DNA of 64,000 nt from Chitinimonas sp036961565 (GTDB lineage Bacteria; Pseudomonadota; Gammaproteobacteria; Burkholderiales; Chitinimonadaceae), in assembly GCF_036961565.1 (NCBI RefSeq), contig NZ_JBAMDD010000007.1:186001-250000 (forward strand), written 5' to 3'. The notes below the pieces were generated by a model, which ran no database searches, was not told where the DNA came from, and saw only the letters and a list, made by a program, of their open reading frames with translations. Shown here piece by piece: positions 17,515 to 26,938 of this stretch. Position 1 is the first letter of the stretch, and every line of letters starts with the position of its first letter. The translations under genes were made by a program, and so were the position numbers.

Positions 17515-17524
17515 CAAGTGCTTG
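17515..17524. promoter_or_regulatory. CAAGTGCTTG motif upstream of the GDSL lipase gene
   Basis: Perfect CAAG/CTTG arms followed by CTCGAAT, resembling CAAGCGCTTGCTCGAT at the fadN promoter. It lies 150 bases before the lipase start. Regulatory linkage of lipase to fatty-acid use is inference. Confidence 0.3.
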
Positions 17525-17674
17525 CTCGAATCAGGTGGTACGCAACACTCGGGCACGGAGGCCGTGGTTCGCCTCCAGCCGTCACCCCCATCGGTACGAC
17601 AGCTTGGCCCCGTGTTGCGACGGGTGTCGTCCCGCTATCGGGCTGGTGATTTCCCCCAGAACGAGGAGACAACA

Positions 17675-19021
17675 ATGAAAAACAAAACCCTGCTGCTTGG
17701 CGCCCTGCTGCTGTCCTCATGGGCCCACGCATCCACCCCCACCAATGCAGCCGACATCCGCCCCGACCCCATCCTGGGCAGCTACCTGTCCCCCCACGGC
17801 CCTGCCTCCGCCGAGTCACTGTACAAGCTCAAGCGCAACAAGCTGAACCAGGACGGTATGACCATACGGGCGTCCGGCAGCACCTATACCTATCTGCGCT
17901 GCTACTACGCCACAGGTACCAAGCTTCGGCCCACCACCAACTATGTGTGGGCGCTCAATACCGGCAACAACGACTACTACCGTATCTACGGTAGCTGGTG
18001 GTCCAGCAGCATGCTGGCCTGGAAAAACATGTTCTATAGCGATACCAGCCAGGACACCCTCAAGTCCGTGTGCCAGAGCACACTCAGCCGCAAGGGCCTG
18101 GGTTCCAATGTGGCCATGTGGGCTGCGGCCGACAATTCACTGTCGTTCAATTACACCGTCTGGAGCCAGGACAGTGCTGCCCAGTTGGGCGGCATCAACC
18201 GCATTGTGGCCTTTGGCGATAGCCTGTCCGACACCCAGAACATGTACAACGCCTCGCAATGGCTGCTCCCCAACCGCAATAGCTGGTTCCTGGGCCGCTT
18301 CAGCAATGGCAACAACTGGGTTGAATACCTGGCCGACAGCCTGCGCCTGCCGCTCTATAACTGGGCCGTGGGCGGTGCCGGGGTCAATACCGAGAAATAC
18401 GTCATTGCCGGCGTGACCGACCAGGTGCAGTCGTACAAGGAATACATGCAGAAAGCCGCAGCCTACCGGCCGGAGAAAACCCTGTTCACGGTCTTGATAG
18501 GCGGCAATGACTTCGTCAACTATGACCGTAGCGTGGATCAGGTCATTGCTGGCGAAACCAGCGCCCTGCAGAACCTGCTCAATACCGGCGCCCGCAATGT
18601 ACTGCTGTTGAAGCTGCCCGATGTCTCCAAGGCGCCTGTGTTCAAGATCAAGGGCAACCCTGCCCTGGTGGCCGCCAAGGTGCTGGACTACAACAACCGC
18701 CTGGACGGCATGATCGCCAGCCTGCGTGCCCAGTACGGCAGCAGCCTGAACATACGGGTGTTTGATACCTACACCCTGTTCAACAGCGTGCTCAACAGCC
18801 CGGCCAGCTATGGCATGACCAACACCACCAGCTCCTGCCTCAATATCAACAGCGACAGCAGCCTCAACTACCTGAGCAGCCAGTCGCCGCGCAGCGAGTG
18901 CAGCAACCCCGACACCTTCGTGTTCTGGGACACCCTGCATCCGACCACGCGTACCCACAAGCTGCTTAGCGAGAACGTGGCGCCGTTTGTGCGAGCTGCC
19001 TATCCGGTACCCGTGTTCTAA
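17675..19021 (+). CDS. Secreted GDSL/SGNH lipase, thermolabile-haemolysin-like
   Basis: 448 aa from ATG at 17675 after GAGGAGAC; the frame continues upstream without a ribosome-binding site. A signal peptide ends at Ala-His-Ala. About 140 residues of N-terminal domain precede the SGNH hydrolase: block I FGDSLSDTQN (Ser183), block III GGNDF (Asn278) and block V DTLHPT with Asp419 and His422. The domain order and length resemble Vibrio TLH/lecithin-dependent haemolysins and GDSL phospholipases. It would hydrolyse phospholipids or other esters outside the cell, releasing fatty acids for the fad system. It is monocistronic, with a terminator 48 bases after the stop. Confidence 0.88.
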   Translation: MKNKTLLLGALLLSSWAHASTPTNAADIRPDPILGSYLSPHGPASAESLYKLKRNKLNQDGMTIRASGSTYTYLRCYYATGTKLRPTTNYVWALNTGNNDYYRIYGSWWSSSMLAWKNMFYSDTSQDTLKSVCQSTLSRKGLGSNVAMWAAADNSLSFNYTVWSQDSAAQLGGINRIVAFGDSLSDTQNMYNASQWLLPNRNSWFLGRFSNGNNWVEYLADSLRLPLYNWAVGGAGVNTEKYVIAGVTDQVQSYKEYMQKAAAYRPEKTLFTVLIGGNDFVNYDRSVDQVIAGETSALQNLLNTGARNVLLLKLPDVSKAPVFKIKGNPALVAAKVLDYNNRLDGMIASLRAQYGSSLNIRVFDTYTLFNSVLNSPASYGMTNTTSSCLNINSDSSLNYLSSQSPRSECSNPDTFVFWDTLHPTTRTHKLLSENVAPFVRAAYPVPVF

Positions 19022-19068
19022 GGGGCAGCAACCGCCTCAGCAGTAGCCATCACGACTGCCGCATCAGC

Positions 19069-19101
19069 AGGACCATGCCCACACAGGCATGGTCCTGTTT
19101 T
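19069..19101 (+). terminator. Rho-independent terminator
   Basis: An 11-bp stem AGGACCATGCC/GGCATGGTCCT followed by GTTTT, just after the GDSL lipase gene. Confidence 0.8.
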
Positions 19102-19292
19102 CATTTGCCCTCCCCTACCAACTTGGTAAATATCGCCGCAGCCACAGCGCGCCAGCACAAGATTCCCGATTGCCCCTCCGCCATAGTTCGCCCTGCAACA
19201 ACACGCGCCAGACAACCCGCGCAGGTCGGCAGCCAGCCGAAACTGCAAAGCAGGTGCCAAGGCTATCGTCTACGGAAAATAGGGAATGTGAG

Positions 19293-21533
19293 ATGAAAAC
19301 AAAACTGCGTTGCCCCCTGCTGGCAGCCTTGCTGCTGGGGTGCCTGAGCCCACTGGCACAGGCGGATACCGATACCACCGAGCGCATGCTGCCCATGCCC
19401 CAGGTCAGGCAGAACCTGCCACCCAGCACCGAGCAGAAACTGTACAACCTGAGCGAAACCCGCCGGGCCCGTACCGACCTGCGCCTGCCCAAGCAGCGTG
19501 ATACCCGATTCAACGGCCAGGTCAGCGCGCTAGCGACCACGCCGGAATGCGAGGATATGAACCGGCTGGCCAGCCATAGCGGCAATGACCTGGCCAATTA
19601 TCTGGTCAGCCTGCCCGACTACGAATGCCACTACGGCCTGTTCTCGCTCAACAGCACCCTGGCCAGCCAGATCTACAGCCCGGCCAACATGACCGCCGTG
19701 GCCAGCCGCTTTGCCCAGGAAGCCGCCGCCTACAATGCCAGCAACCGCAACCTGATCAATTTGATCATCTACCTGCGTGCCGGCTACTACCTGGCAGGCT
19801 CCAACACCATACCCGAGCCTTCCAGCAGTCTGCTGGGCACGCTGCGCCCGGCCATCAAGCAATTGCTGGCCTCACCGCTGCTGTTCCAGAACAATGCTGT
19901 CGCCTCACCGACCGCTGGCGAAACCATGAAGCTGATCACCAACCTGCATGATGAGGCCTACTACCTCAGCGACATGCAGAGCCTGGTGACCCGCTACACC
20001 AATACCGCCAGCAACCCCAATGCAGCCCAGGCACTGCTGGTACGGTCGGCGAGCGACGGCTATACCGGCGTGCTGACGGTCTATTACTACGCCAACTTCC
20101 GCCCCGAAGGCCTCGCCATACTCCGGAGCGACGCCAGCCATGCCACCGCGCTCAACCAGTTCGTGCTGGCGAACAAGGCAACGCTGCTCAATACCAACTA
20201 CAGCTACCAGCTGACCGACAGCGCCAACGAAGCTTTCCGCATGTTCGGTCTGCCGGAGCTGAAGCCCACCATCAAGCCCATGATCAAGCACATGCTGGCC
20301 ACCACCAGCATGACCGGGCCGGACATGGGCCTGTGGCTGAAGGCCGCGCAGGCGGTAAAGTATTACGACAATGCCAACTGCGCCGAATACGGCACCTGTA
20401 ATTTTGAACAGCAATTGGCCAATGCCGCCTTGCCCATCAGCCACAACTGCAGCGCCACCATCCGCATCCGCGCCCAGGACATGACGGCAGCGCAGTTGCA
20501 GGAATCGTGCACCACCCTGCAAAGTGGCGAGACCTACTTCCACAACATGCTGCAAACCAACCGTACACCGGTCGCCAATGATCACAACACGGCACTGGAA
20601 GTAGTGGTATTCGACGACTATGCCAACTACAGCAAATACGCTTCTGCCATCTACGATATCGACACCAACAATGGTGGCATGTATCTGGAAGGCAACCCTG
20701 CTGTGGTCGGCAACCAGGCCCGCTTCATCGCCCATGAAGCCTCCTGGATGCGCCCCAGTTTCAAGATATGGAACCTGGAGCATGAGTATGTGCACTACCT
20801 GGATGGCCGCTTCAATATGTATGGTGACTTCGGCGCAGGCACGGCCAAGCCGACGGTATGGTGGATAGAGGGCATAGGTGAATACCTGTCGCTGCGCAAT
20901 AACAACCAGGCCAGCATCGATGCTGCCCGCACCGGCCAGTACAAACTCAGCCAGATCTTCGGCAACACCTACTCCATGGGCGACTACACCAACCGTGCCT
21001 ACCGCTGGGGCTATATGGCCACCCGCTTCATGATGGAACGCCATCGCAGCGATGTGGATACCGTCCTGGCACGCTTCCGTGCAGGGGATTACAACGGCTA
21101 TCAGAGCTATATGAGCCAGATTGGCACCCGCTATGACAGCGAGTTCGCCAGTTGGGCCCAGACGGCCACTACTGCTGGCGAGCCCCCCATGCCCGGCGGC
21201 ATCATCCTGCCCAGCTGTAACCATCCCTACTACCTGGGCAAGGGTTGCTCCATCAGTGGCTTTGCCTCCAGCACCCGCAGCTATGCCTACATCCACCTGC
21301 CGGCAGGCGCTCGCAACCTCAAGATATGGACGACGGCGGGTAACGGCGATGTCGATCTCTACGCGGGTTTCAACCGCTATCCGACCACTGGTAGCTATGA
21401 TGCAGCTTCGATACACCCTGGTAACAATGAGAGTATCAGCCTGCCCAACCCGCCTACCGGGCAATGGATTTACTTCCTGATGCAGGCCAAGCAACCGTTT
21501 AGCGGCGTTGCCATCAACGCCAGCTACGACTAG
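19293..21533 (+). CDS. Secreted M9 microbial collagenase
   Basis: 746 aa from ATG at 19293; the start is set by the signal peptide MKTKLRCPLLAALLLGCLSP that ends near Ala-Gln-Ala. The N-terminal activator domain (about 60-400) is followed by the peptidase domain with the zinc site HEYVH at 497-501 and the downstream glutamate Glu526 in the EGIGEY motif, both M9 hallmarks, plus the family-typical HYLDGRFNMYGDF. The last 100 residues form a prepeptidase C-terminal (PPC) domain, often used for substrate binding. It should degrade collagen or gelatin extracellularly. It follows the GDSL lipase but has its own spacer and terminator. Confidence 0.92.
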   Translation: MKTKLRCPLLAALLLGCLSPLAQADTDTTERMLPMPQVRQNLPPSTEQKLYNLSETRRARTDLRLPKQRDTRFNGQVSALATTPECEDMNRLASHSGNDLANYLVSLPDYECHYGLFSLNSTLASQIYSPANMTAVASRFAQEAAAYNASNRNLINLIIYLRAGYYLAGSNTIPEPSSSLLGTLRPAIKQLLASPLLFQNNAVASPTAGETMKLITNLHDEAYYLSDMQSLVTRYTNTASNPNAAQALLVRSASDGYTGVLTVYYYANFRPEGLAILRSDASHATALNQFVLANKATLLNTNYSYQLTDSANEAFRMFGLPELKPTIKPMIKHMLATTSMTGPDMGLWLKAAQAVKYYDNANCAEYGTCNFEQQLANAALPISHNCSATIRIRAQDMTAAQLQESCTTLQSGETYFHNMLQTNRTPVANDHNTALEVVVFDDYANYSKYASAIYDIDTNNGGMYLEGNPAVVGNQARFIAHEASWMRPSFKIWNLEHEYVHYLDGRFNMYGDFGAGTAKPTVWWIEGIGEYLSLRNNNQASIDAARTGQYKLSQIFGNTYSMGDYTNRAYRWGYMATRFMMERHRSDVDTVLARFRAGDYNGYQSYMSQIGTRYDSEFASWAQTATTAGEPPMPGGIILPSCNHPYYLGKGCSISGFASSTRSYAYIHLPAGARNLKIWTTAGNGDVDLYAGFNRYPTTGSYDAASIHPGNNESISLPNPPTGQWIYFLMQAKQPFSGVAINASYD

Positions 21534-21562
21534 GCAGGTAGCCACCCCGCTCTGAAAGCGTA

Positions 21563-21593
21563 AAAAGCCACTGGGTACGCCCAGTGGCTTTTC
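21563..21593 (+). terminator. Rho-independent terminator after collagenase
   Basis: Stem AAGCCACTGGG/CCCAGTGGCTT with loop TACG followed by TT, 30 bases after the stop. The A-rich left flank makes it possibly bidirectional. Confidence 0.85.
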
Positions 21594-21821
21594 CTGTTAT
21601 TTGCTACAAAAGCAATGCGGGCGGTTCGCCTGTATTGATCAAAATATGCAAATAACATATTTTAGAGCGTTTGCACCACGCAGGGTACTACCAGAAACCT
21701 TAGCCGCCCAGCTTGGCAGGCGATATGGGCGCGACGCCATGGACATCCCAAGCCCACGCCTGCGCTGCACGGACACCTGATACCGCTCGTTGCCGACCAT
21801 TCGGCCCCAGGGAGTTGCCCC

Positions 21822-22589
21822 ATGTTTGCAACCAGTACCTTGGCCGCACAACGGCCCTACATCGTCCAGCAATTGAGCGATGTACTGTTCGTCGAGTCCT
21901 TGTTCGAGCGCCTCCCTGACGTGGTGTTCTCTGTCAAGGACACGCAAGGCCGCTATCTCGCCATGAGTAGCGCCTGCGTGGCGCGCTGCCGCTTGCGGCA
22001 CAAGCAGGATGCCATAGGACGCACCGCCCACGACCTGTTCCCCAGCCACATGGCACAGCGCTATTGCGAGCAGGACGCTGCTGTCTTTGCGGCAGGCAGA
22101 CCCATCGTCGACAGCCTGGACCTGACGCTCTACAACGATGGCAAGAGCGGCTGGTGCATCTCCAACAAACAACCCATACACAATGCCAGCGGCACACTGC
22201 TAGGCCTGGTCTGCATCTCCAAGGACCTCACCGAGCTGAGCCGCGATGGTTTGATAGACGCAGGCTTCGCGCGAGTGGTGGACTACATCCAGGCGCACTA
22301 CGCCCGCCATCTCAATCTGCAAGAGCTGGCCGATGTGGCCAGACTGTCCATAGCCCAGCTGGACAGGCGGATGAAGCGGGTATTCCAGACCAGCACCGGC
22401 GAATTTGTCCGCCGCACCCGGCTGGAGGCAGCCCTGTACGCCATCCGCGAAACCGCCATACCAATTGCCGATATTGCCGTGGATACTGGCTTCTTCGACC
22501 AAAGCGCCCTGCACAAGCAATGCAAACTGGCCACTGGGCTCAGTCCCAGGCAGCTCAGGCTGCAACACTGCAGCGACAGCGCCGACTGA
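21822..22589 (+). CDS. PAS-domain AraC-family transcriptional regulator
   Basis: 255 aa. Residues about 25-140 form a PAS sensor (LPDVVFSVKDTQGRYLAMSSAC, AIGRTAHDLFP, and the closing GLVCISKDLTE). Residues about 150-250 form the AraC double helix-turn-helix (VVDYIQAHYARHLNLQELADVARLS, then IPIADIAVDTGFFDQSALHKQCKLATGLSPRQLR). This domain pairing is common for regulators responding to small molecules or redox. Target genes are unknown: it faces TypA convergently and follows the collagenase gene by 290 bases, so it might control the secreted hydrolases, but no shared motif was found. Confidence 0.87.
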   Translation: MFATSTLAAQRPYIVQQLSDVLFVESLFERLPDVVFSVKDTQGRYLAMSSACVARCRLRHKQDAIGRTAHDLFPSHMAQRYCEQDAAVFAAGRPIVDSLDLTLYNDGKSGWCISNKQPIHNASGTLLGLVCISKDLTELSRDGLIDAGFARVVDYIQAHYARHLNLQELADVARLSIAQLDRRMKRVFQTSTGEFVRRTRLEAALYAIRETAIPIADIAVDTGFFDQSALHKQCKLATGLSPRQLRLQHCSDSAD

Positions 22590-22626
22590 GACTGCGTCCA
22601 AGAACCTGTTCAAAGAATGCAAGACA

Positions 22627-22659
22627 AAAAAACGGCAACCCGATGGGTTGCCGTTTTTT
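22627..22659. terminator. Bidirectional terminator between AraC regulator and typA
   Basis: An 11-bp stem AACGGCAACCC/GGGTTGCCGTT with A tract left and T tract right. It serves both convergent genes. Confidence 0.9.
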
Positions 22660-22681
22660 CGACGCCTCAAACAGACTGCAA

Positions 22682-24499
22682 TCAGCCTTCCGAAGCACGC
22701 TGTGCGCGCTTGCGGTCATGCTCATTCAGGTGGCGCTTGCGGATACGGATGCTCACCGGAGTGATTTCCACCAGCTCGTCGTCATCGATGAACTCCACGG
22801 CCGATTCCAGCGTCAGCTTGATCGGGGTGGTCAGGCGCACAGCCTCATCGGTACCCGAGGCACGCACGTTGGTCAGCTGCTTGCCCTTGATCGGGTTCAC
22901 GATCAGGTCATTGTCGCGGCTATGGATGCCGATGATCATGCCTTCATACAGCTTGTCACCTGGGCTTACGAACATGCGGCCGCGGTCTTCCAGCTTCCAC
23001 AGTGCGTAGGCCACGGCTTCGCCGTCATCCTGCGAGATCAGAACGCCATTGTGACGGCCAGGCATATCGGGCTTGGTCGGGGCGTAGTCGTCAAACACGT
23101 GGCTCATCAGGCCGGTACCACGGGTCATGGTCATGAAGTCGGACTGGAAGCCGATCAGGCCACGGGCAGGAATGTGGTACTCCAGGCGGGTACGGCCCTG
23201 GCCATCGCTTTCCATATTGGTCAGCTCGCCACGACGGCGCCCGATTTCTTCCATGATGCCGCCCTGGTGGCTGTCTTCCAGGTCGATGGTCAGGTTTTCA
23301 TACGGCTCGCACTTCACGCCGTTGATTTCCTTGTACACCACGCGCGGCTTGGCCACGGCCATTTCAAAGCCTTCGCGACGCATGCTTTCCAGCAAAATGG
23401 TCAGGTGCAGTTCACCGCGACCGGAGACGCGGAAGATATCCGCATCGCTGGTGTCTTCCACACGCAGCGCCACATTGGTCAGCAGTTCCTTGTTCAGGCG
23501 GTCGCGAATCTGGCGGCTGGTCACGAACTTGCCTTCGGTGCCGGCCAATGGCGAGGTATTCACCATGAAGTCCATGGTCAGGGTGGGCTCGTCCACACCC
23601 AGGACCGGTAGACCAACCGGGGATTCCTTGTCACAGATGGTGACGCCAATACCGATATCGTCCAGACCGGAAATGATGATGATGTCGCCAGCCTCAGCCG
23701 ACTCCACAGGCACCCGCTCCAGGCCCTGGAAGCCCAGCACCTGGTTGATACGACCGGAAGCCACCTGCTCTTCGTGGTTCATCACCACGACTTGCTGGCC
23801 CGGCTTGATACGGCCGTTGATCACGCGTCCTACCCCCAGGCGACCGGTATAGGTGGAGTAATCCAGCGCGGCCAGTTGCAACTGCAGGGGGGCATCAGGG
23901 TTGCCCGGTGGTGTGGGCACATGCTTGAGTACGGTCTCGAACAGGGGGCGCATATTGTCCGAGGTTTCATCCAGGTTCAGCTTGGCGAAGCCATTCAAGC
24001 CCGACGCATAAATGATGGGGAAGTCGAGTTGCTCGTCGGTCGCACCCAGGCGGTCGAACAGGTCGAAGGTCTGGTCCAGCACCCAGTCAGGACGTGCACC
24101 GGGACGGTCCACCTTGTTGATCACCACGATGGGGCGCAGACCCAGGGCCAATGCCTTCTTGGTCACAAAACGGGTTTGCGGCATGGGGCCTTCAACGGCA
24201 TCCACCAGCAGCAGTACGCCGTCCACCATGCCCAGCACCCGCTCAACCTCGCCACCGAAGTCGGCATGGCCGGGGGTGTCGACGATATTGATATGAGTGC
24301 CTTCGAAATCGATGGCAGTGTTCTTGGCCAGAATCGTGATGCCGCGCTCTTTTTCAAGATCGTTGCTGTCCATCACGCGTTCGTCGACCTGCTGGTTTTC
24401 ACGGAAGGTGCCCGATTGGCGCAGCAATTGGTCCACCAGCGTGGTCTTGCCATGGTCAACGTGGGCGATGATAGCGATATTACGTAATGCGCGGCTCAT
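22682..24499 (-). CDS. typA: Translational GTPase TypA/BipA
   Basis: 605 aa, the standard length. G1 AHVDHGKTT (12-20), switch region with ERGITI, G3 DTPGHADF and G4 NKVD are all present, followed by EF-G-like domains II, III and V and the TypA-specific C-terminal domain. It is a ribosome-associated GTPase needed for 50S biogenesis and stress or cold adaptation. The start is ATG at 24499. It is divergent from the DEAD-box helicase gene, another ribosome/RNA remodelling factor, across a 430-base region. Confidence 0.97.
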   Translation of the reverse strand: MSRALRNIAIIAHVDHGKTTLVDQLLRQSGTFRENQQVDERVMDSNDLEKERGITILAKNTAIDFEGTHINIVDTPGHADFGGEVERVLGMVDGVLLLVDAVEGPMPQTRFVTKKALALGLRPIVVINKVDRPGARPDWVLDQTFDLFDRLGATDEQLDFPIIYASGLNGFAKLNLDETSDNMRPLFETVLKHVPTPPGNPDAPLQLQLAALDYSTYTGRLGVGRVINGRIKPGQQVVVMNHEEQVASGRINQVLGFQGLERVPVESAEAGDIIIISGLDDIGIGVTICDKESPVGLPVLGVDEPTLTMDFMVNTSPLAGTEGKFVTSRQIRDRLNKELLTNVALRVEDTSDADIFRVSGRGELHLTILLESMRREGFEMAVAKPRVVYKEINGVKCEPYENLTIDLEDSHQGGIMEEIGRRRGELTNMESDGQGRTRLEYHIPARGLIGFQSDFMTMTRGTGLMSHVFDDYAPTKPDMPGRHNGVLISQDDGEAVAYALWKLEDRGRMFVSPGDKLYEGMIIGIHSRDNDLIVNPIKGKQLTNVRASGTDEAVRLTTPIKLTLESAVEFIDDDELVEITPVSIRIRKRHLNEHDRKRAQRASEG

Positions 24500-24574
24500 A
24501 AGAGAAACCTGTCAATTTCGATTCTGGAAACGAAGCATTTTAGCATGCCGATCTTTCTGCAACGCACAAAGTAT

Positions 24575-24603
24575 TTGATTTTTTCTTTTGTTTTCAGCAT
24601 ACT
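24575..24603 (+). promoter_or_regulatory. Predicted sigma-70 promoter of the helicase gene
   Basis: TTGATT at 24575-24580 and CATACT at 24598-24603 with an exact 17-base, T-rich spacer. Transcription from here would give a leader of about 320 bases before the TTG start at 24932. Confidence 0.5.
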
Positions 24604-24931
24604 GCGCCCCGTTGCATCGAAACACGGTGCACGATCATCGATACCTGACCTCCGCGCCGTTGCAGTTTCAACGTTTTGGCGCTCTTTCGGTTAGCGTCGA
24701 TGTGGCGCTGCCGATCCGCATATCAGCCTAAGTTCGGGCCCTGCCGATCTCAGCTTTGTCAGCCTGGATAACCGGGCTAGTAAACCAATTACGAATCTAC
24801 GCGCATGCCGCGCCGGACGGGTTTTAGCCTGTCGGCCCATAATACGGGGCTTGTTTAGTCGTGGCGTCTGTGCTCGGGTTCGTTCGCTTTCCGATTAATT
24901 GTTATCGGCAAGCACCACCTAGGAAACCGCT
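24604..24931 (+). promoter_or_regulatory. Long 5' leader of DEAD-box helicase mRNA
   Basis: This 328-base stretch holds no convincing gene. It is GC-rich with several short inverted repeats. Long leaders that mediate cold-shock or autoregulatory control are known for DEAD-box helicase mRNAs such as E. coli deaD; a similar role here is inferred from position and length. Confidence 0.35.
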
Positions 24932-26716
24932 TTGACACAAGTCACCTTCGCCGACCTCGGCCTTGCCCAGCCTATTCTTGACACCCTCGTTACCTCTGGC
25001 TACACCGAACCCACGCCAGTCCAGGCAGCCGCCATTCCGCTGCTGCTGCAACGTCGCGATGTCATGGCTTCGGCAGCCACCGGCACAGGCAAGACCGCAG
25101 CCTTCATGCTGCCCGCACTGAACTTCCTGACCGAAAAAACCGAGCGTCCCGGCAAGGGCCCACGCATTCTGGTGCTGTCGCCTACCCGTGAACTGGCTGC
25201 CCAGATCAAGAGCGCTGCCGAAACCTATGGCAAGCAGATCCGCCACGCCAAGGTAGTCAGCGTCGTGGGCGGCATGCCTTACCCGCTGCAGATCAAGCTG
25301 CTGTCCAGCCCCGTCGAAATCCTGGTCGCCACCCCTGGCCGCCTGATCGACCTGATGGACCGTGGCCGTATCGACCTGGGCCGTCTTGAAATGCTGGTGC
25401 TGGACGAAGCCGACCGCATGCTGGACCTGGGCTTCCGCGACGATATCGCCCATATCGCCACCAAGCTGCCCAAGGAGCGCGTCACTGCCCTGTTCTCGGC
25501 CACGCTGGATGGCGATATCGCCACCATCGCCCAGTCGCTGCTGACCGACCCGCAACGCATAGAAATCGCCCCGCCGCCCAAGCGCCAGGAACAGATCGTC
25601 GAGAAGCTGCACTACGCTGACGACATCACTCACAAGGCCAAGCTGCTGGATCGCATCCTGGAAGACGAAGCCGTCGGCCAGGCCATCATCTTCATTGCCA
25701 CCAAGCTGGATGCCGCCGACCTCGCCGACCGCCTGCTGGGCCAAGGCAAGAAGGCCGCCGCCCTGCACGGCGACATGCCGCAGCGCGAGCGTACCCGTAC
25801 CCTGGCCCGCCTGAAGAAGGGCGAGATCGATGTACTGGTCGCCACTGACGTCGCCGCCCGTGGTATCGACGTAGCCGGCATCACCCACGTGGTGAACTTC
25901 GACCTGCCCAAGTTTGCCGAAGACTATGTCCACCGTATTGGCCGTACCGGCCGCGCTGGCCGTGACGGTATTGCCATCTCCTTCGCCGCCAAGCACGAAG
26001 TGCCCGCGCTGCGCCGCATCGAGAAGTTTGTTGGCCGCAAGTTCAACCCGTATCAGCTGGAAGGCCTCGAAGCCCGCTTCGAGCCGCGCCCCAGCAATGG
26101 CGGCAGCCGCTTCGGCAGCCGTGATGGTGGCCGCAACAAGTTCAGCGACAAGCCGCGTGATGGTGGCAAGCGCTTTGACGAGCGCAAGCCCGCCGGCGAA
26201 GGCCGCAGCTACGGCGATCGCAAGCCTTTCGGCGAAAAGACCTACGGCGAACGCAAGGCCTACGGCGACCGCCCGGCCGGTGATCGTCCCGCTGGTGACC
26301 GCAAGCCCTACGGCGATCGTCCCGCTGGTGATCGCAAGTCTTTCGGTGACCGCCCAGCCGGTGATCGCGACAACTACGGCAACCGCAAGCCTGCCGGCGA
26401 AGGTCGCAGCTTCAGCGACCGCAAGCCCTACGGCGACCGTGACAACATCGGCAACCGTGACAATGTCGGCAACCGCGCTCCCCGCACCAACCGGGCAGAC
26501 TTCAAGGGCCTGGAAACCGATGCCACCGTGTACTCGGAACAACCCCGCCTGACCCTGCACAGTCCGCTGGATGGCGGCAACCGCAAGCCGGGCAACCGCG
26601 GTGGCAATGGCAACGGCAAGCCATCGTTCAACCGTGGCGGTGGTGACAACCGTGGCAATGTTGCACCCAAGCGCCCAGGTGGCCGTCCGTCCTTCAGCAA
26701 CCGCGACTTCGACTAA
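24932..26716 (+). CDS. DEAD-box RNA helicase, RhlE-like, with long Gly-Asp-Arg repeat tail
   Basis: 594 aa. Start is TTG preceded by AGGAAACC; no ATG lies nearby in frame. All DEAD-box motifs are visible: Q motif, motif I ATGTGKT, Ia PTRELA, motif II DEAD, III SAT, V ATDVAARGID and VI HRIGRTGR. After the core (about residue 375) comes a low-complexity basic tail of about 200 residues with repeated Asp-Arg-Pro-Ala-Gly-Asp-Arg and Asp-Arg-Lys-Pro units and RGG-like Arg-Gly-Gly clusters, which would bind RNA and could drive condensation. It is divergent from typA and probably acts in ribosome assembly or RNA decay. A second, shorter-tailed paralogue starts at 39838. Confidence 0.93.
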   Translation: MTQVTFADLGLAQPILDTLVTSGYTEPTPVQAAAIPLLLQRRDVMASAATGTGKTAAFMLPALNFLTEKTERPGKGPRILVLSPTRELAAQIKSAAETYGKQIRHAKVVSVVGGMPYPLQIKLLSSPVEILVATPGRLIDLMDRGRIDLGRLEMLVLDEADRMLDLGFRDDIAHIATKLPKERVTALFSATLDGDIATIAQSLLTDPQRIEIAPPPKRQEQIVEKLHYADDITHKAKLLDRILEDEAVGQAIIFIATKLDAADLADRLLGQGKKAAALHGDMPQRERTRTLARLKKGEIDVLVATDVAARGIDVAGITHVVNFDLPKFAEDYVHRIGRTGRAGRDGIAISFAAKHEVPALRRIEKFVGRKFNPYQLEGLEARFEPRPSNGGSRFGSRDGGRNKFSDKPRDGGKRFDERKPAGEGRSYGDRKPFGEKTYGERKAYGDRPAGDRPAGDRKPYGDRPAGDRKSFGDRPAGDRDNYGNRKPAGEGRSFSDRKPYGDRDNIGNRDNVGNRAPRTNRADFKGLETDATVYSEQPRLTLHSPLDGGNRKPGNRGGNGNGKPSFNRGGGDNRGNVAPKRPGGRPSFSNRDFD

Positions 26717-26734
26717 GTCGTCGCCTTGCGTCAG

Positions 26735-26766
26735 GTAAAAAACCGCTCTCAGGAGCGGTTTTTTTA
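26735..26766 (+). terminator. Rho-independent terminator after helicase
   Basis: An 8-bp stem AACCGCTC/GAGCGGTT, loop TCAG, then a T tract. Confidence 0.9.
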
Positions 26767-26938
26767 CGTCCATGCACCGCAAGTCCGCGGGCCGTGCACT
26801 ATGCTGATTCAAGTACTTACAATAGGTGGCGGCGCCTCCAATGCTCGCCCACCGAATCTGCGTCCAGCGCGCAGGGTGCCCATGCCACGCATACCAGGCT
26901 GAAGTCGGGACAACCTTGCTCTGGTGCAAGGGGGAAGC

